From Pseudomonas sp. LFM046 (lineage in GTDB: Bacteria > Pseudomonadota > Gammaproteobacteria > Pseudomonadales > Pseudomonadaceae), in contig NZ_JYKO02000001.1 in NCBI RefSeq assembly GCF_000949385.2, positions 1,078,620 to 1,142,619 of the forward strand: 64,000 nt of DNA, read 5' to 3'. Below, in pieces: positions 42,354 through 50,754 of the stretch. A model generated the notes under the pieces. That model ran no database searches and was not told the origin of the DNA. It was given only the letters and a program-made list of their open reading frames with translations. The translations under genes were made by a program, and so were the position numbers. Each line of letters opens with the position of its first letter. Positions within the stretch are counted from its first letter, which is position 1.

Positions 42354-42399
42354 TGTGGAAAACTGTTCACAAGGTTATCCACAGAATTCGTGGATAACC
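42354..42399. promoter_or_regulatory. Cluster of DnaA-box-like sites with a perfect 10-bp palindrome
   Basis: TTATCCACA at 42375-42383 is a consensus DnaA box. GGTTATCCAC-agaattc-GTGGATAACC (42373-42399) is an exact inverted repeat that supplies a second, oppositely oriented box with one mismatch, and TGTGGAAAA at 42354-42362 is a third near-consensus box. They end 42 bases before the DUF1232 start. No gene and no other motif was seen in the rest of the 42118-42353 gap. Confidence 0.65.
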
Positions 42400-42440
42400 G
42401 CGCCGAGCCCTCTGGGCCAAGGATCTGCCAAGGAGTACCG

Positions 42441-42869
42441 ATGAACGCACCCTGGAATTTCCAGCGTTACCTGACTTTGGCGCAGCGTTTCCTCGCTGGT
42501 GGCCGATTGCCTGCCCTGTTGCTGGCCGTTTCCCGCAAAAGCGCGAGCCAGAGCGGTCGGCTCGGGGCGGTGAAGGAAGACCTGCGACTGTTACTGTCCC
42601 TCGCCAATGCCTGGGTGCGGGGCGAGTACCGGCAGATCAATCCCAAGGCCTTTCTCGCCGTGGTGGGAGCATTGCTCTACTTCGTCACCCCGTTGGATGC
42701 GCTGCCGGATTGGCTGGTGGGCATGGGCTTCGTCGACGATCTGGCGGTGCTGGCCTGGGTGCTCAAGACCTGGAGTGGCGAGTTGGATGCCTTCCGCGCC
42801 TGGCGCAACGCACAGACGCCGGACGTACAGGCCGCACTGGAACGCCTACCCGCGCCGGATGGTCAGTGA
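42441..42869 (+). CDS. DUF1232 (YkvA-like) membrane-associated protein
   Basis: A 142-residue YkvA-like protein. The hydrophobic core INPKAFLAVVGALLYFVTPLDALPDWLVGMGFVDDLAVLAWVL, split over residues 65-110, contains the family hallmark: a hydrophobic segment ending in TPLDALPD and the acidic FVDD. The molecular role of the family is not known; it is probably attached to the inner membrane. The start follows AAGGAGTACCG. Its leader holds the DnaA-box palindrome. The end overlaps the convergent periplasmic-binding-protein gene by seven bases. Confidence 0.88.
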   Translation: MNAPWNFQRYLTLAQRFLAGGRLPALLLAVSRKSASQSGRLGAVKEDLRLLLSLANAWVRGEYRQINPKAFLAVVGALLYFVTPLDALPDWLVGMGFVDDLAVLAWVLKTWSGELDAFRAWRNAQTPDVQAALERLPAPDGQ

Positions 42870-43624
42870 TCCTGAAGCGCGGCGCGATGCTGTTCGCTCT
42901 GTAGCAGGAGTTCCAGTTCGCCGCTGTCCCGCAGGCCTTGCAACGTGGCATCCAGGCGCTCCGGGGCTACGGGGAGGCGGCTGCCGTAGGCGCAGTGCAG
43001 GGGATAGCGCTCCACCACCCAGGGGCTGAAGACCAGCGGTGCGTCCGGGCGCACGGTGAGTTCGTAGGCGAGCGCGCGGCGCATGTCGATGATGGCGTCC
43101 AGGCGCTTGCGGCTCAGCAGATTGATGCGCGTATCCAGGTCGCGCACATCCTTCCTTTCCACATCATGATTCGCGAAGGCTTCCATCAGGGGAACGCTGT
43201 AGGCAAATCCCAGGCTGGTGCCCAGGACCTTGCCCTTGAGGTCGGCCAGGCTGCTGATGGGCGGGCTATCGCGGTGCTGCACAAGCACGTCTTCCTCTTC
43301 GAACAGCGGCGGCGACCAGTGATACGCGGCGGCGTCCACCATCCACTCGGGATTGGCATTGCAGATCACATGGATGCGCCCGCTCTTCAGGGATTCCTCG
43401 ATGCGCTTGTTGGGGGTTTCGACGAAACTCACGGTTACCGCGAGGTCCTTGCCGATGCGTTCGCCAAGGCGGTGGATAAAACCGCCGAGCAGGGCGTGGT
43501 CGCTCACATCCACATAGGGCATGCCGTCGGCCGGGCCGAAGCCCACGCGCAATTCCTCGGCCAGCAGGAGACCCGGCCAGAGGCTGGCAAGCAGACAGAA
43601 AACCAACTGGAAATGCCGCGTCAC
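42863..43624 (-). CDS. Periplasmic solute-binding protein, family 3 (amino-acid type)
   Basis: A 253-residue exported protein. Residues 1-22 form a signal peptide (LVFCLLASLWPGLLLA). The mature part has the SBP family 3 fold: ELRVGFGPADGMPYVD at the start, FIHRLGERIGKDLAVTVSFV near residue 52, LKSGRIHVICNANPEW near 78, DLKGKVLGTSLGFAYSVPLM near 129 and ARINLLSRKRLDAIIDMRRA-like TRINLLSRKRLDAIIDM near 163. There is no permease or ATPase nearby, so it is an orphan, perhaps a sensor-type or shared binding protein. It converges with the DUF1232 gene. Confidence 0.85.
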   Translation of the reverse strand: MTRHFQLVFCLLASLWPGLLLAEELRVGFGPADGMPYVDVSDHALLGGFIHRLGERIGKDLAVTVSFVETPNKRIEESLKSGRIHVICNANPEWMVDAAAYHWSPPLFEEEDVLVQHRDSPPISSLADLKGKVLGTSLGFAYSVPLMEAFANHDVERKDVRDLDTRINLLSRKRLDAIIDMRRALAYELTVRPDAPLVFSPWVVERYPLHCAYGSRLPVAPERLDATLQGLRDSGELELLLQSEQHRAALQDH

Positions 43625-43745
43625 GAACCTTCCCCCGACTGGTGGACGCAGTATAGTTCACCCTCTGCGGGCGTTTGCCCTGATAAGATGGCCGCCTGCA
43701 CGGAGGTGCTGAAGCAGTCGGCACTGCGTTCCACGGGGAGCTTCA

Positions 43746-44060
43746 ATGAGTGTGCAAGTGATCATGCGTGACGGCCAGGCGGAGTACGCGGTACTGCCCT
43801 GGGCGGAGTACCAGGCGCTATTGCGCGCCGCTGGCCAGGCCACCGGGGAGCCGGCCACCGAAACCGCCAGGACGGCGTTGGGGCAGCTGAAGTCGCTGCG
43901 CGAAGCCCAGGGGCAGAGCCTGGAACAACTGGCCCGCGCCGTGGGTATCAGCCCGCATTACCTGGGGCTGATCGAGTCGGGGGAGCGTGAACCCGACGAG
44001 GCCATCAAGCGTGGCCTGGCGCGCGTCCTCGGGGTGTCCGGTTGGGAGTCCGGCTCTTGA
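43746..44060 (+). CDS. XRE-family DNA-binding protein with antitoxin-like N-terminus
   Basis: A 104-residue protein. Residues 1-28 (MSVQVIMRDGQAEYAVLPW then EYQALL) resemble the short lead seen in PHD/antitoxin-type proteins that reads rDGkpeYaVlPweEYe. Residues about 50-100 form a Cro/CI HTH with SLEQLARAVGISPHYLGLIESGEREP. It probably represses its own promoter. It overlaps the next gene at the stop (TTGA) and that gene overlaps a Sel1-repeat gene, so the three form a tightly coupled unit. A classic toxin is not recognisable in it. Confidence 0.85.
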   Translation: MSVQVIMRDGQAEYAVLPWAEYQALLRAAGQATGEPATETARTALGQLKSLREAQGQSLEQLARAVGISPHYLGLIESGEREPDEAIKRGLARVLGVSGWESGS

Positions 44061-44422
44061 GCATCCGAATCAGCCGCCAGCACTGGCAAGCCCTGTTGAC
44101 CGAACTGGAAGACGCCCGCCGTCAGCGGCACCTGCTGACCTATCGGGCATTGATCGAGCGCCTGCAACTGCCGTCTCCGGCCATGCAGACCCTCACGGCC
44201 GCCCTCGAGCATCTGGCCGCCCTCGACGCCCGCGCCGAGCGTCCGCTGCGTAGCTCGCTGGTGATCAGCCAGGGCGCCAGCCGCCTTCCGCGTACCGGGT
44301 TCTTCGAGTGCGTGGAGCGCCTGGGGCGCTTCTCCGGCCCGCCGGACGGCACTGCCGCCGCCTCCTGGCATGCCGCCGAAGTGGTACGGGTGTTCGAGTT
44401 CAGTTACCCCGAGGAGCAGTGA
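44057..44422 (+). CDS. Small conserved protein of unknown function
   Basis: A 121-residue soluble protein. The chosen start is TTG at 44057, overlapping the upstream stop by three bases (TTGA), with GGGAG eight bases before; there is no nearby ATG, so the start is moderately sure. The chain is helical at first (ISRQHWQALLTELEDARRQRHLLTYRALIERL) and contains SSLVISQGASRLPRTGFFECVERLGRF in the second half. I do not recognise a family with a known function. From memory, a protein of the same kind follows the Cro/CI protein in P. aeruginosa. It ends one base into the Sel1 gene (TGATG). Confidence 0.75.
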   Translation: MSIRISRQHWQALLTELEDARRQRHLLTYRALIERLQLPSPAMQTLTAALEHLAALDARAERPLRSSLVISQGASRLPRTGFFECVERLGRFSGPPDGTAAASWHAAEVVRVFEFSYPEEQ

Positions 44423-44889
44423 TGCTCTGGCCGCTACGGGCGCGGATTGGCTACCAGGTGGCGCGCTGGTTGCTGCGCTTCCCCAAAGTCGTGGCCCATC
44501 CCCGTGCCTGGCAGTGGATGCAGGGCCAGTACGCGCGCATGGCGGCCTTGGGCGACGTGCAGGCCCAGTGTTTCTATGGCCACCTGTTGCTGCACCGCGG
44601 GCATGGTTTCGGCGCGCGGGAGGAGGGCATCCGCCTGCTGCGCCAGGCGGCCCGGGCCGGTGACGCCAAATCCGCCTACCAACTGGGTGTGCTCAGCCTG
44701 GATGGTGATGCCCGGCAGGCGCCGGATGCGGCCGAGGCCGCGCGCTGGTGGGGCCTTGCCGCCGATGCCGGCCACCCCCTGGCCGCGCGCAAGCTGGCCG
44801 ACCTCTATCGCGATGGTGGTCCCGGCCTTTTGCCGGATGCCGCGGCGTCCGAACGCGCCGCGAGACGGGCTGCCGAGCTGGGGCTCTGA
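44422..44889 (+). CDS. Sel1-like repeat protein
   Basis: A 155-residue helical protein. At least two Sel1-type repeats are visible: residues about 42-78 (ARMAALGDVQAQCFYGHLLL and EGIRLLRQAARAG) and about 79-118 (DAKSAYQLGVLSL and AARWWGLAADAGH), then a third partial unit (PLAARKLADLYRDGG). Such repeats bind protein partners. There is no signal peptide; the N-terminal WPLRARIGYQVARWLL is amphipathic and may touch the membrane. It is the last gene of the coupled three-gene unit. Confidence 0.85.
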   Translation: MLWPLRARIGYQVARWLLRFPKVVAHPRAWQWMQGQYARMAALGDVQAQCFYGHLLLHRGHGFGAREEGIRLLRQAARAGDAKSAYQLGVLSLDGDARQAPDAAEAARWWGLAADAGHPLAARKLADLYRDGGPGLLPDAAASERAARRAAELGL

Positions 44890-44910
44890 GGCCCGCACGT
44901 CCTTTCAGGC

Positions 44911-46656
44911 TCAGATCGCTTCGATGATGTGCAAGCTGTAGCCGGGCATGCCCTTGGCGTGGCGTTTGGCTTCCGAGGCCAGGCTGGCCAGTTGCTCGGC
45001 ATCCAGGCGCTCGCAGTCCTCCGGCTTGAGGGTGACGACCCCGATGGAGAGGGACAGCAAGGGAAACTCCTCCCGCTGGCCGTGGCGGTTGTGGGCCACG
45101 AAGCAGCCTGCTTCCAGGTGCTCGTTGCGGTAGAAGCGCCGGCACTGGCCCTGAAAGTCTTCCAGCAGGTGATTGAGGCGGCTTCGCCAATCTTCGGAAC
45201 CCAGCACCAGCATGAAGTCATCGCCGCCGATATGGCCGACGAAATCCCGCGCCGGGTCGACCCTTTCGCCCAGGCATTGCGCCAGGCAGAGCAGCACCTC
45301 GTCGCCCCTGGCATAGCCGTAGAGGTCGTTGAAGGGCTTGAAGCTGTCGATGTCCACGTAGCAGATCACCGCCTGGCGCCGCTGCTGCAGCAACCGGGTC
45401 AGGCACTGCTGGATGGGTACGTTTCCCGGCAGCAGGGTCAGCGGGTTGGCGTGACGGGCCTGCTGAATCTTCAGCTCGGTAATCAGCTTGAGCACATCGA
45501 TGACGCGTCCCAGCCCCCGGTAGCGGCCATTGAGGATGATGATGAAATCCTCCTCGATGCGCTGTCGGGCGCGGCTGGTGATCAGCCGGCTGACCTGCTG
45601 CAGCGATTGCCCCATTTCCACAGCGAGGAAATCGGTGCTCATCAGCCAGCTCACCACCTTGCGGGTGAACAGGTCGGTGGCGAAGGGACGGAGCAGGGCC
45701 TCCGACAGCAGATGGCGATGGACCACCCCCACCGGCCGCTGGTGGGCATCCAGCACCGCGAGAGAATTGAGGTTGGGCTGGGCGCGGAAAGCTTCCAGCA
45801 CCTCGTTGATCGGCGTGTCCTCGTGAACCGCAGGCTGTTCGTTGAGCAGCGCGGAGAGGTCACTGCTTTCCTCGCTCATGCCGCTGAGCGATTCCATTTG
45901 CGGCAGAAGAGCGCGGGCATCCCGAGACGGGTGCTCCTGAGGGCGACCGAGCAGGTAGCCCTGGACCAGGTCGATGCCCATTTCGGCCAGCACGGCCAGC
46001 TCTTCCGGTAGTTCGATGCCTTCGGCGATGACCTGCGCACGAGATGCTTTGGCCATCTTCAGGATGGACTCGACGAACTCACGCTTCACCGCGTCCTGAT
46101 GGATGCCGTCGATGAAGTGGCGGTCGATCTTCACGTAATCGGGTCGCAGCTCCGACCACAGGCGCAGGCTGGAGTAGCCGGCGCCCAGGTCGTCCAGGGC
46201 GATGGAGAAGCCCATGGCGCGATAGTGGTGGAGGGCAGTGTCCAGCAGGTTGAAATCTTCGGTGGGGGTCTGCTCGGTAAGTTCGATCACCACCTGGCTG
46301 GGCGGGATGCCGAAGGCCTGCAGCATCTTCAGGGTGCGGCCCGGCTGATGGGCCGGGTCCAGCAGGGATTCGGGGGAGACGTTGAGGAACAGCAGTCCCT
46401 CGAGTTTCTGCTCCTTGAAACGGCTGCATGCGCTCTTGCGGCAGGCCATCTCCAGATCGCTCAGGCGGCCGGCGTGGCGCGCCACGGCAAACAGGGTCAT
46501 CGGTGAGTGGAGCGGACTGTTGGAAGGGCCGCGGGTCAGGGCCTCGTAGCCGAGGATGCGGCGTTCCGACAACGATAGGATCGGCTGGAACAGGCTGTGC
46601 AAGTCGCCGTGAGCGAGGATCAGGCCCAGCGCGCTCAACTGCTCGGAGACGGTCAT
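44911..46656 (-). CDS. EAL-CBS-GGDEF cyclic-di-GMP protein
   Basis: A 581-residue cytoplasmic protein with an N-terminal EAL phosphodiesterase domain (residues about 10-245), a CBS pair (about 270-400) and a C-terminal GGDEF domain (about 410-580). The EAL domain keeps EALTRG, ELTEQ, DDLGAGYSS, KIDRHFI and QGYLLGRP, so it should hydrolyse c-di-GMP. The GGDEF signature reads GGDDF: the fourth residue, normally Glu, is Asp, so cyclase activity is doubtful and the domain may sense GTP. The CBS pair may bind adenosyl ligands. It follows the algO gene on the same strand after a terminator-like hairpin, so it is probably a separate transcript. Confidence 0.9.
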   Translation of the reverse strand: MTVSEQLSALGLILAHGDLHSLFQPILSLSERRILGYEALTRGPSNSPLHSPMTLFAVARHAGRLSDLEMACRKSACSRFKEQKLEGLLFLNVSPESLLDPAHQPGRTLKMLQAFGIPPSQVVIELTEQTPTEDFNLLDTALHHYRAMGFSIALDDLGAGYSSLRLWSELRPDYVKIDRHFIDGIHQDAVKREFVESILKMAKASRAQVIAEGIELPEELAVLAEMGIDLVQGYLLGRPQEHPSRDARALLPQMESLSGMSEESSDLSALLNEQPAVHEDTPINEVLEAFRAQPNLNSLAVLDAHQRPVGVVHRHLLSEALLRPFATDLFTRKVVSWLMSTDFLAVEMGQSLQQVSRLITSRARQRIEEDFIIILNGRYRGLGRVIDVLKLITELKIQQARHANPLTLLPGNVPIQQCLTRLLQQRRQAVICYVDIDSFKPFNDLYGYARGDEVLLCLAQCLGERVDPARDFVGHIGGDDFMLVLGSEDWRSRLNHLLEDFQGQCRRFYRNEHLEAGCFVAHNRHGQREEFPLLSLSIGVVTLKPEDCERLDAEQLASLASEAKRHAKGMPGYSLHIIEAI

Positions 46657-46671
46657 GCTGTTTCTCGTGAA

Positions 46672-46700
46672 AAGAAAAGGGGCCGCAAATGCGGCCCCCG
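46672..46700 (-). terminator. Terminator of the protease gene
   Basis: On the minus strand GGGGCCGC-ATTT-GCGGCCCC-TTTTCTTTTC follows the algO stop at 46740 and precedes the EAL gene start. Confidence 0.8.
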
Positions 46701-46739
46701 GATTTCACGACAGTCGTATGACAGTGTTATGACATCATT

Positions 46740-48821
46740 TCAATGTTTCGCTACCGCGGCGTTCAGGCCCAGGTAGTCCAGCAGGATCTGTCCGGTCTCG
46801 GTGAGGTAGGCGTCGTCTTCCGGTTTGGTCTTCTCTTCCTCCACCGGGACCTCGTCCTCATCCTCGGCCTTGAGTTCCTTCAGCGGCTCCTCACCCTTGG
46901 CCTTGCGGCGGGTGTTTTCCATCGCCAGCTGCTTGGACTCGATGTCTGCCTGCTCGGCGCGGCGCTTGCTCTCGTTGAGGCTGACCACGGTGTCCTTCAT
47001 CAGCGCTTGCGCCAGGGCAAGGCGCTCGCGGCTGTAGACGAAGTCCGGATTCTGCGCGGTGCGCGCGTCATGGCGGGCCTTCAGCTCGGCGAGGAAGGGT
47101 TTGAACGGGTCCAGTTCGGGCTTGATGGCCGGGCGGATGCTGTCCCAGGGCATGGCCTCGGGCAGGGCGCTCTCGCCAATCTGCTTGGTGTCGACCACAG
47201 AGGGGTACTCGATGTCCGGCAGCACGCCCTGGTGCTGGGTGCTCTGGCCGGAGACGCGGTAGAACTTGGCCAGGGTCAGCTTCAGCTCACCGTGGTTCAG
47301 CGGCTGGATGGTCTGCACAGTGCCCTTGCCAAAGGTCTGGCCACCGATGATCAGCGCACGGTGATAGTCCTGCATGGCGCCGGCGAAGATCTCCGAGGCG
47401 GAGGCGGACAGGCGGTTCACCAGCACGGTCATGGGGCCGGTGTAGAAGGCTCCGGTGTTCTCGTCGGCCAGCACATCGACGCGGCCGTCGCTATTTCGGA
47501 CCAGCACGGTCGGGCCCTGGTCGATGAACAGGCCGGTGAGTTCGGTGGCTTCCTGCAGGGAGCCGCCGCCGTTGTTGCGCAGGTCGATGACCACGCCGTC
47601 GACCTTCTCCTTCTGCAGTTCGCCGAGGAGTTTCTTCACGTCACGGGTCGTGCTCTTGTACTCGGGGTCGCCGGCACGGAAGGCCTTGAAGTCCAGGTAG
47701 AAGGCCGGCACCTCGATCACGCCGAGTTTGAACTTGCTGCCTTCATGTTCGAGGTTGAGGACGGATTTCTTCGCCGCCTGCTCCTCCAGCTTCACGGCCT
47801 CGCGGGTGATGGCCACCACTTTGCTGGTCTGGTCATTCGGCGCATTGCTGGCCGGGATCACTTCCAGGCGCACGATGGAGCCTTTCGGGCCGCGGATCAG
47901 TTTGACCACTTCGTCCAGGCGCCAGCCGATCACGTCGACCATCTCGCCATTACCCTGGGCAACGCCAACGATCTTGTCCGCCGGGGCCACCTGCTTGCTC
48001 TTCTCCGCCGGACCGGCCGGAACCAGACGCACCACCTTCACGTACTCGTTGTCGCTCTGCAGCACGGCGCCGATGCCCTCGAGGGACAGGCTCATGTTGA
48101 TGTCGAAGTTCTCCGCGTTATCCGGGGAGAGGTACTGGGTGTGCGGATCGTAGGTCTGGGCGAAGGCATTGATATAGGCCTGGAACACGTCTTCGCCACG
48201 GGTCTGGTCCAGTCGGGAAAGCTGGTTCTTGTAGCGCTTGACCAGGAGTTCCTGGATGGCCTTGGGCTCCTTCTTGGCGAGCTTCAGGCGCAGCACTTCA
48301 TCTTTCACGCGCTTGCGCCACAGGTCGTCGAGGGCGGCGCGGTCCTTGGCCCAGGGCGCCTTCTCGCGGTCGGTCTCCAGGTTCTCGTCGACGCTGAAGT
48401 CGATCTTGTCGACGCCCTTGTCGAGCATTGCCAAGGCGAAGTCCAGGCGTTCCTTGAGGCGGTCCAGATGGCGCTTGTAGATAACGAAGCCCGGTTCCAG
48501 GTCACCGCTCTTGAGCAGGTCGTCGAATCGGGTACGCCACTTGTCGAATTCAGCGATATCGGCAGCGGTGAAGTACATCCGTGCCGGGTCGAGGAGCTTG
48601 AGGTAGCCCTCGTAGATCTTCACCGAGCGCTCGTCGTTGAGCGGCGGCTTGTTGTAGTGGTGGCGCTTGAGAAGCTCCACCACGTTGAGGCTGGCGATCA
48701 CCTGTTCACGGTCGGGCTGAATGGAATCCCAACTGTTCGGGGCGGTGGGGGCGGCGTGCAGCGGCAGGACGCTGACGCTCAGAGCCAGGGCGAGTGCAGA
48801 ACTGATCAGGGAGCGATTCAT
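46740..48821 (-). CDS. prc: C-terminal processing (tail-specific) periplasmic protease AlgO/Prc
   Basis: A 693-residue S41 protease. Residues 1-24 are a signal peptide (LISSALALALSVSVLPLHA). The order is an N-terminal helical domain, a PDZ domain near residues 230-310 (LVPAGPAEKSKQVAPADKIVGV), and the S41 domain with GGSLQEATELTGLFID, the catalytic serine in SASASEIFAGAMQDY near 460 and the catalytic lysine in FGKGTVQ near 485. It degrades periplasmic proteins with exposed tails; in P. aeruginosa AlgO takes part in mucA-dependent alginate control. I chose the ATG at 48821, directly before the signal peptide, over the one at 48854. Confidence 0.92.
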   Translation of the reverse strand: MNRSLISSALALALSVSVLPLHAAPTAPNSWDSIQPDREQVIASLNVVELLKRHHYNKPPLNDERSVKIYEGYLKLLDPARMYFTAADIAEFDKWRTRFDDLLKSGDLEPGFVIYKRHLDRLKERLDFALAMLDKGVDKIDFSVDENLETDREKAPWAKDRAALDDLWRKRVKDEVLRLKLAKKEPKAIQELLVKRYKNQLSRLDQTRGEDVFQAYINAFAQTYDPHTQYLSPDNAENFDINMSLSLEGIGAVLQSDNEYVKVVRLVPAGPAEKSKQVAPADKIVGVAQGNGEMVDVIGWRLDEVVKLIRGPKGSIVRLEVIPASNAPNDQTSKVVAITREAVKLEEQAAKKSVLNLEHEGSKFKLGVIEVPAFYLDFKAFRAGDPEYKSTTRDVKKLLGELQKEKVDGVVIDLRNNGGGSLQEATELTGLFIDQGPTVLVRNSDGRVDVLADENTGAFYTGPMTVLVNRLSASASEIFAGAMQDYHRALIIGGQTFGKGTVQTIQPLNHGELKLTLAKFYRVSGQSTQHQGVLPDIEYPSVVDTKQIGESALPEAMPWDSIRPAIKPELDPFKPFLAELKARHDARTAQNPDFVYSRERLALAQALMKDTVVSLNESKRRAEQADIESKQLAMENTRRKAKGEEPLKELKAEDEDEVPVEEEKTKPEDDAYLTETGQILLDYLGLNAAVAKH

Positions 48822-48947
48822 GCTGATTCGACGTCGGGACAGGTGATAACGCATATTAGGCCGTATTTGAGAGCGCCGGGTTCCATTGGCGCAACGCGAA
48901 GGCCCGGCAGTTGGCCGGGCCTGGTCCAAGCTCACTATGGAGGCACC

Positions 48948-49913
48948 GTGAAGGCATTGCAAGGCGTGGAAGGACGCGTGGAGTGGGGGGAGCGGGCCAG
49001 CCCGGTCTGTGATGTTGGACAAGTGCGGATTCGTGTGGCCGCTGCGGGCCTGAATCGTGCCGATCTGCTGCAACGGGCGGGGCTCTACCCGCCGCCGCCG
49101 GGGGCCAGCGACATCCTCGGCCTGGAGGCTTCCGGGGTAATTACCGAGGTGGGAGCCGGGAGCGGCGCCTGGCAGGTGGGTGATCAGGTCTGCTGCCTGC
49201 TGGCCGGAGGTGGCATGGCCGAGGAAGTGGTGGTGGACGCTCGCCACGTGCTGCCAGTGCCAGAGGGGCTGTCCCTGGCCGAGGCCGCCGCGTTGCCGGA
49301 AGTCTATGCCACCGCCTGGCTCAACCTGTTCCAGCTGGCCGCGCTCAAGCCCGGCGAGAAAGTCCTACTGCACGCGGGTGCAAGCGGCGTCGGTTCGGCG
49401 GCCATCCAGCTGTGCAAGGCCTTTGGCAACCCCTGCTGGGTCAGCGTCGGCTCGGCGGAACGCCTGGCCTATTGCGAATCCCTGGGTGCCCAGGGCGGCG
49501 CCCTGCGTGGTGAGGACCTTGAGGGCCTGCGGGACTTCGGCCCCTTCGACGTGATCCTCGACCCCGTGGGCGGCAATTACGCCAGCCTCAACCTGGCCCT
49601 GGCCGCCATCGATGGCCGCTGGGTGAATATCGGCCTGATGGGCGGTCGCAAGGCCGAGCTGGACATGGCCCTGCTGCTGGGCAAACGGGTGCAGCTGATC
49701 GGCTCGACCCTGCGCAGCCGCGACGAGCAGTTCAAGGCCGACCTCATCAGTGAACTGCGCCAGCACGTCTGGCCGCTGTTCGAGGAGGGGCGCCTGCAGC
49801 CGCGTCTGGAGCGCGCCTTCCCGGCTGCGGAGGCCGAGGCCGCGTTCGAGGCCCTGGCCAGCAACCAGGTAGAAGGGAAGGTCGTGCTTCTGCTTGACGG
49901 AAGCCTCGCCTGA
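48948..49913 (+). CDS. NAD(P)H quinone oxidoreductase, PIG3 type (zinc-free MDR family)
   Basis: A 321-residue medium-chain reductase. It starts with GTG behind GGAGGCACC. The N-terminal domain has VRIRVAAAGLNRADLLQRAGLYPPPP, typical of the PIG3/quinone reductase group, and the cofactor domain has HAGASGVGSAAIQLC near residue 145, followed by SVGSAERL and the family element IGLMGGRKAELDM near 235 with QLIGSTLRSR near 255. Zinc-binding cysteines are absent, as expected for this group. The product reduces quinones in the cytoplasm. It lies divergent from algO. Confidence 0.9.
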   Translation: MKALQGVEGRVEWGERASPVCDVGQVRIRVAAAGLNRADLLQRAGLYPPPPGASDILGLEASGVITEVGAGSGAWQVGDQVCCLLAGGGMAEEVVVDARHVLPVPEGLSLAEAAALPEVYATAWLNLFQLAALKPGEKVLLHAGASGVGSAAIQLCKAFGNPCWVSVGSAERLAYCESLGAQGGALRGEDLEGLRDFGPFDVILDPVGGNYASLNLALAAIDGRWVNIGLMGGRKAELDMALLLGKRVQLIGSTLRSRDEQFKADLISELRQHVWPLFEEGRLQPRLERAFPAAEAEAAFEALASNQVEGKVVLLLDGSLA

Positions 49914-49965
49914 AGCCCGGGCCAGGACGCCGCAGCCCCCGTGGCGCGCGGCGTCCAGGCCATGG

Positions 49966-49998
49966 ATTGAGGGCCTCAATCGATGCCATGCCCTCAAT
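49966..49998 (+). other. Inverted repeat upstream of ahpC
   Basis: ATTGAGGGC at 49966-49974 and GCCCTCAAT at 49990-49998 form a perfect 9-bp stem with a 15-base loop. A short T tract follows at 50009-50014, so it may be a weak terminator of the quinone reductase gene; its place 70 bases before ahpC also allows a regulator site. Confidence 0.4.
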
Positions 49999-50069
49999 CA
50001 ATATGATCTTTTTGGAATAACTCCATAGTCTTCGTCGGGTAAATTTTCTAACCCAACGAGGACGTTGCG

Positions 50070-50633
50070 ATGTCTCTGATCAACACCGAAGTCAAACCGT
50101 TCAAAGCCACCGCCTACCACCAGGGCAAGTTCGTCGAAGTGACCGAAGCCACCCTCAAGGGCAAGTGGTCCGTCTTCTTCTTCTACCCGGCTGACTTCAC
50201 CTTCGTTTGCCCGACCGAGCTGGGCGACCTGGCTGACAATTACGCCGAGTTCCAGAAGCTGGGCGTGGAAATCTACGGCGTGTCGACCGACACCCACTTC
50301 ACCCACAAGGCCTGGCACGACACTTCCGACACCATCGGCAAGATCCAGTACCCGCTGGTTGGCGACCCCACCTGGGTTCTGTCCAAGAACTTCGAAGTGC
50401 TGATCGAAGAAGCCGGTCTGGCTGACCGTGGCACCTTCGTGATCGATCCGGAAGGCAAGATCCAGATCGTCGAAGTCAACGCCGGCGGCATCGGCCGTGA
50501 CGCCCAGGAACTGCTGCGCAAGGTCAAGGCTGCCCAGTACGTCGCCGCTCACCCGGGCGAAGTCTGCCCGGCCAAGTGGAAGGAAGGCGAAGCTACCCTC
50601 GCGCCGTCCCTCGACCTCGTTGGCAAAATCTAA
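50070..50633 (+). CDS. ahpC: Alkyl hydroperoxide reductase subunit C (peroxiredoxin)
   Basis: A 187-residue typical 2-Cys peroxiredoxin. The peroxidatic cysteine is in [12 protein letters not shown] near residue 47 and the resolving cysteine in GEVCPAKW near 166. YPADFT and the C-terminal YF-like tail region are those of AhpC. It reduces hydrogen peroxide and organic peroxides with electrons from AhpF, encoded 121 bases downstream. The codon use is notably strong, as expected of an abundant protein. The 156-base region before it holds an inverted repeat and probably an OxyR site, which I could not fix by eye. Confidence 0.95.
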   Translation: MSLINTEVKPFKATAYHQGKFVEVTEATLKGKWSVFFFYPADFTFVCPTELGDLADNYAEFQKLGVEIYGVSTDTHFTHKAWHDTSDTIGKIQYPLVGDPTWVLSKNFEVLIEEAGLADRGTFVIDPEGKIQIVEVNAGGIGRDAQELLRKVKAAQYVAAHPGEVCPAKWKEGEATLAPSLDLVGKI

Positions 50634-50754
50634 GCCGACGTTCCAAGGCGGACGGCGCTAGCCGTCCGCCCTGCATCAAAGCCCCTCGCCCGTATTGGCG
50701 GATGAGCCTTGCCCGCCGAGGGGTACTCATGCCCGCAATTAAAGGAATTCGCAC

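Noticed and set aside
46743-48900. Long plus-strand frame antisense to the AlgO gene
   Set aside because: It has no family features; the minus strand holds an intact protease with signal peptide and catalytic motifs. Only its far end, from 48948, is a real gene.
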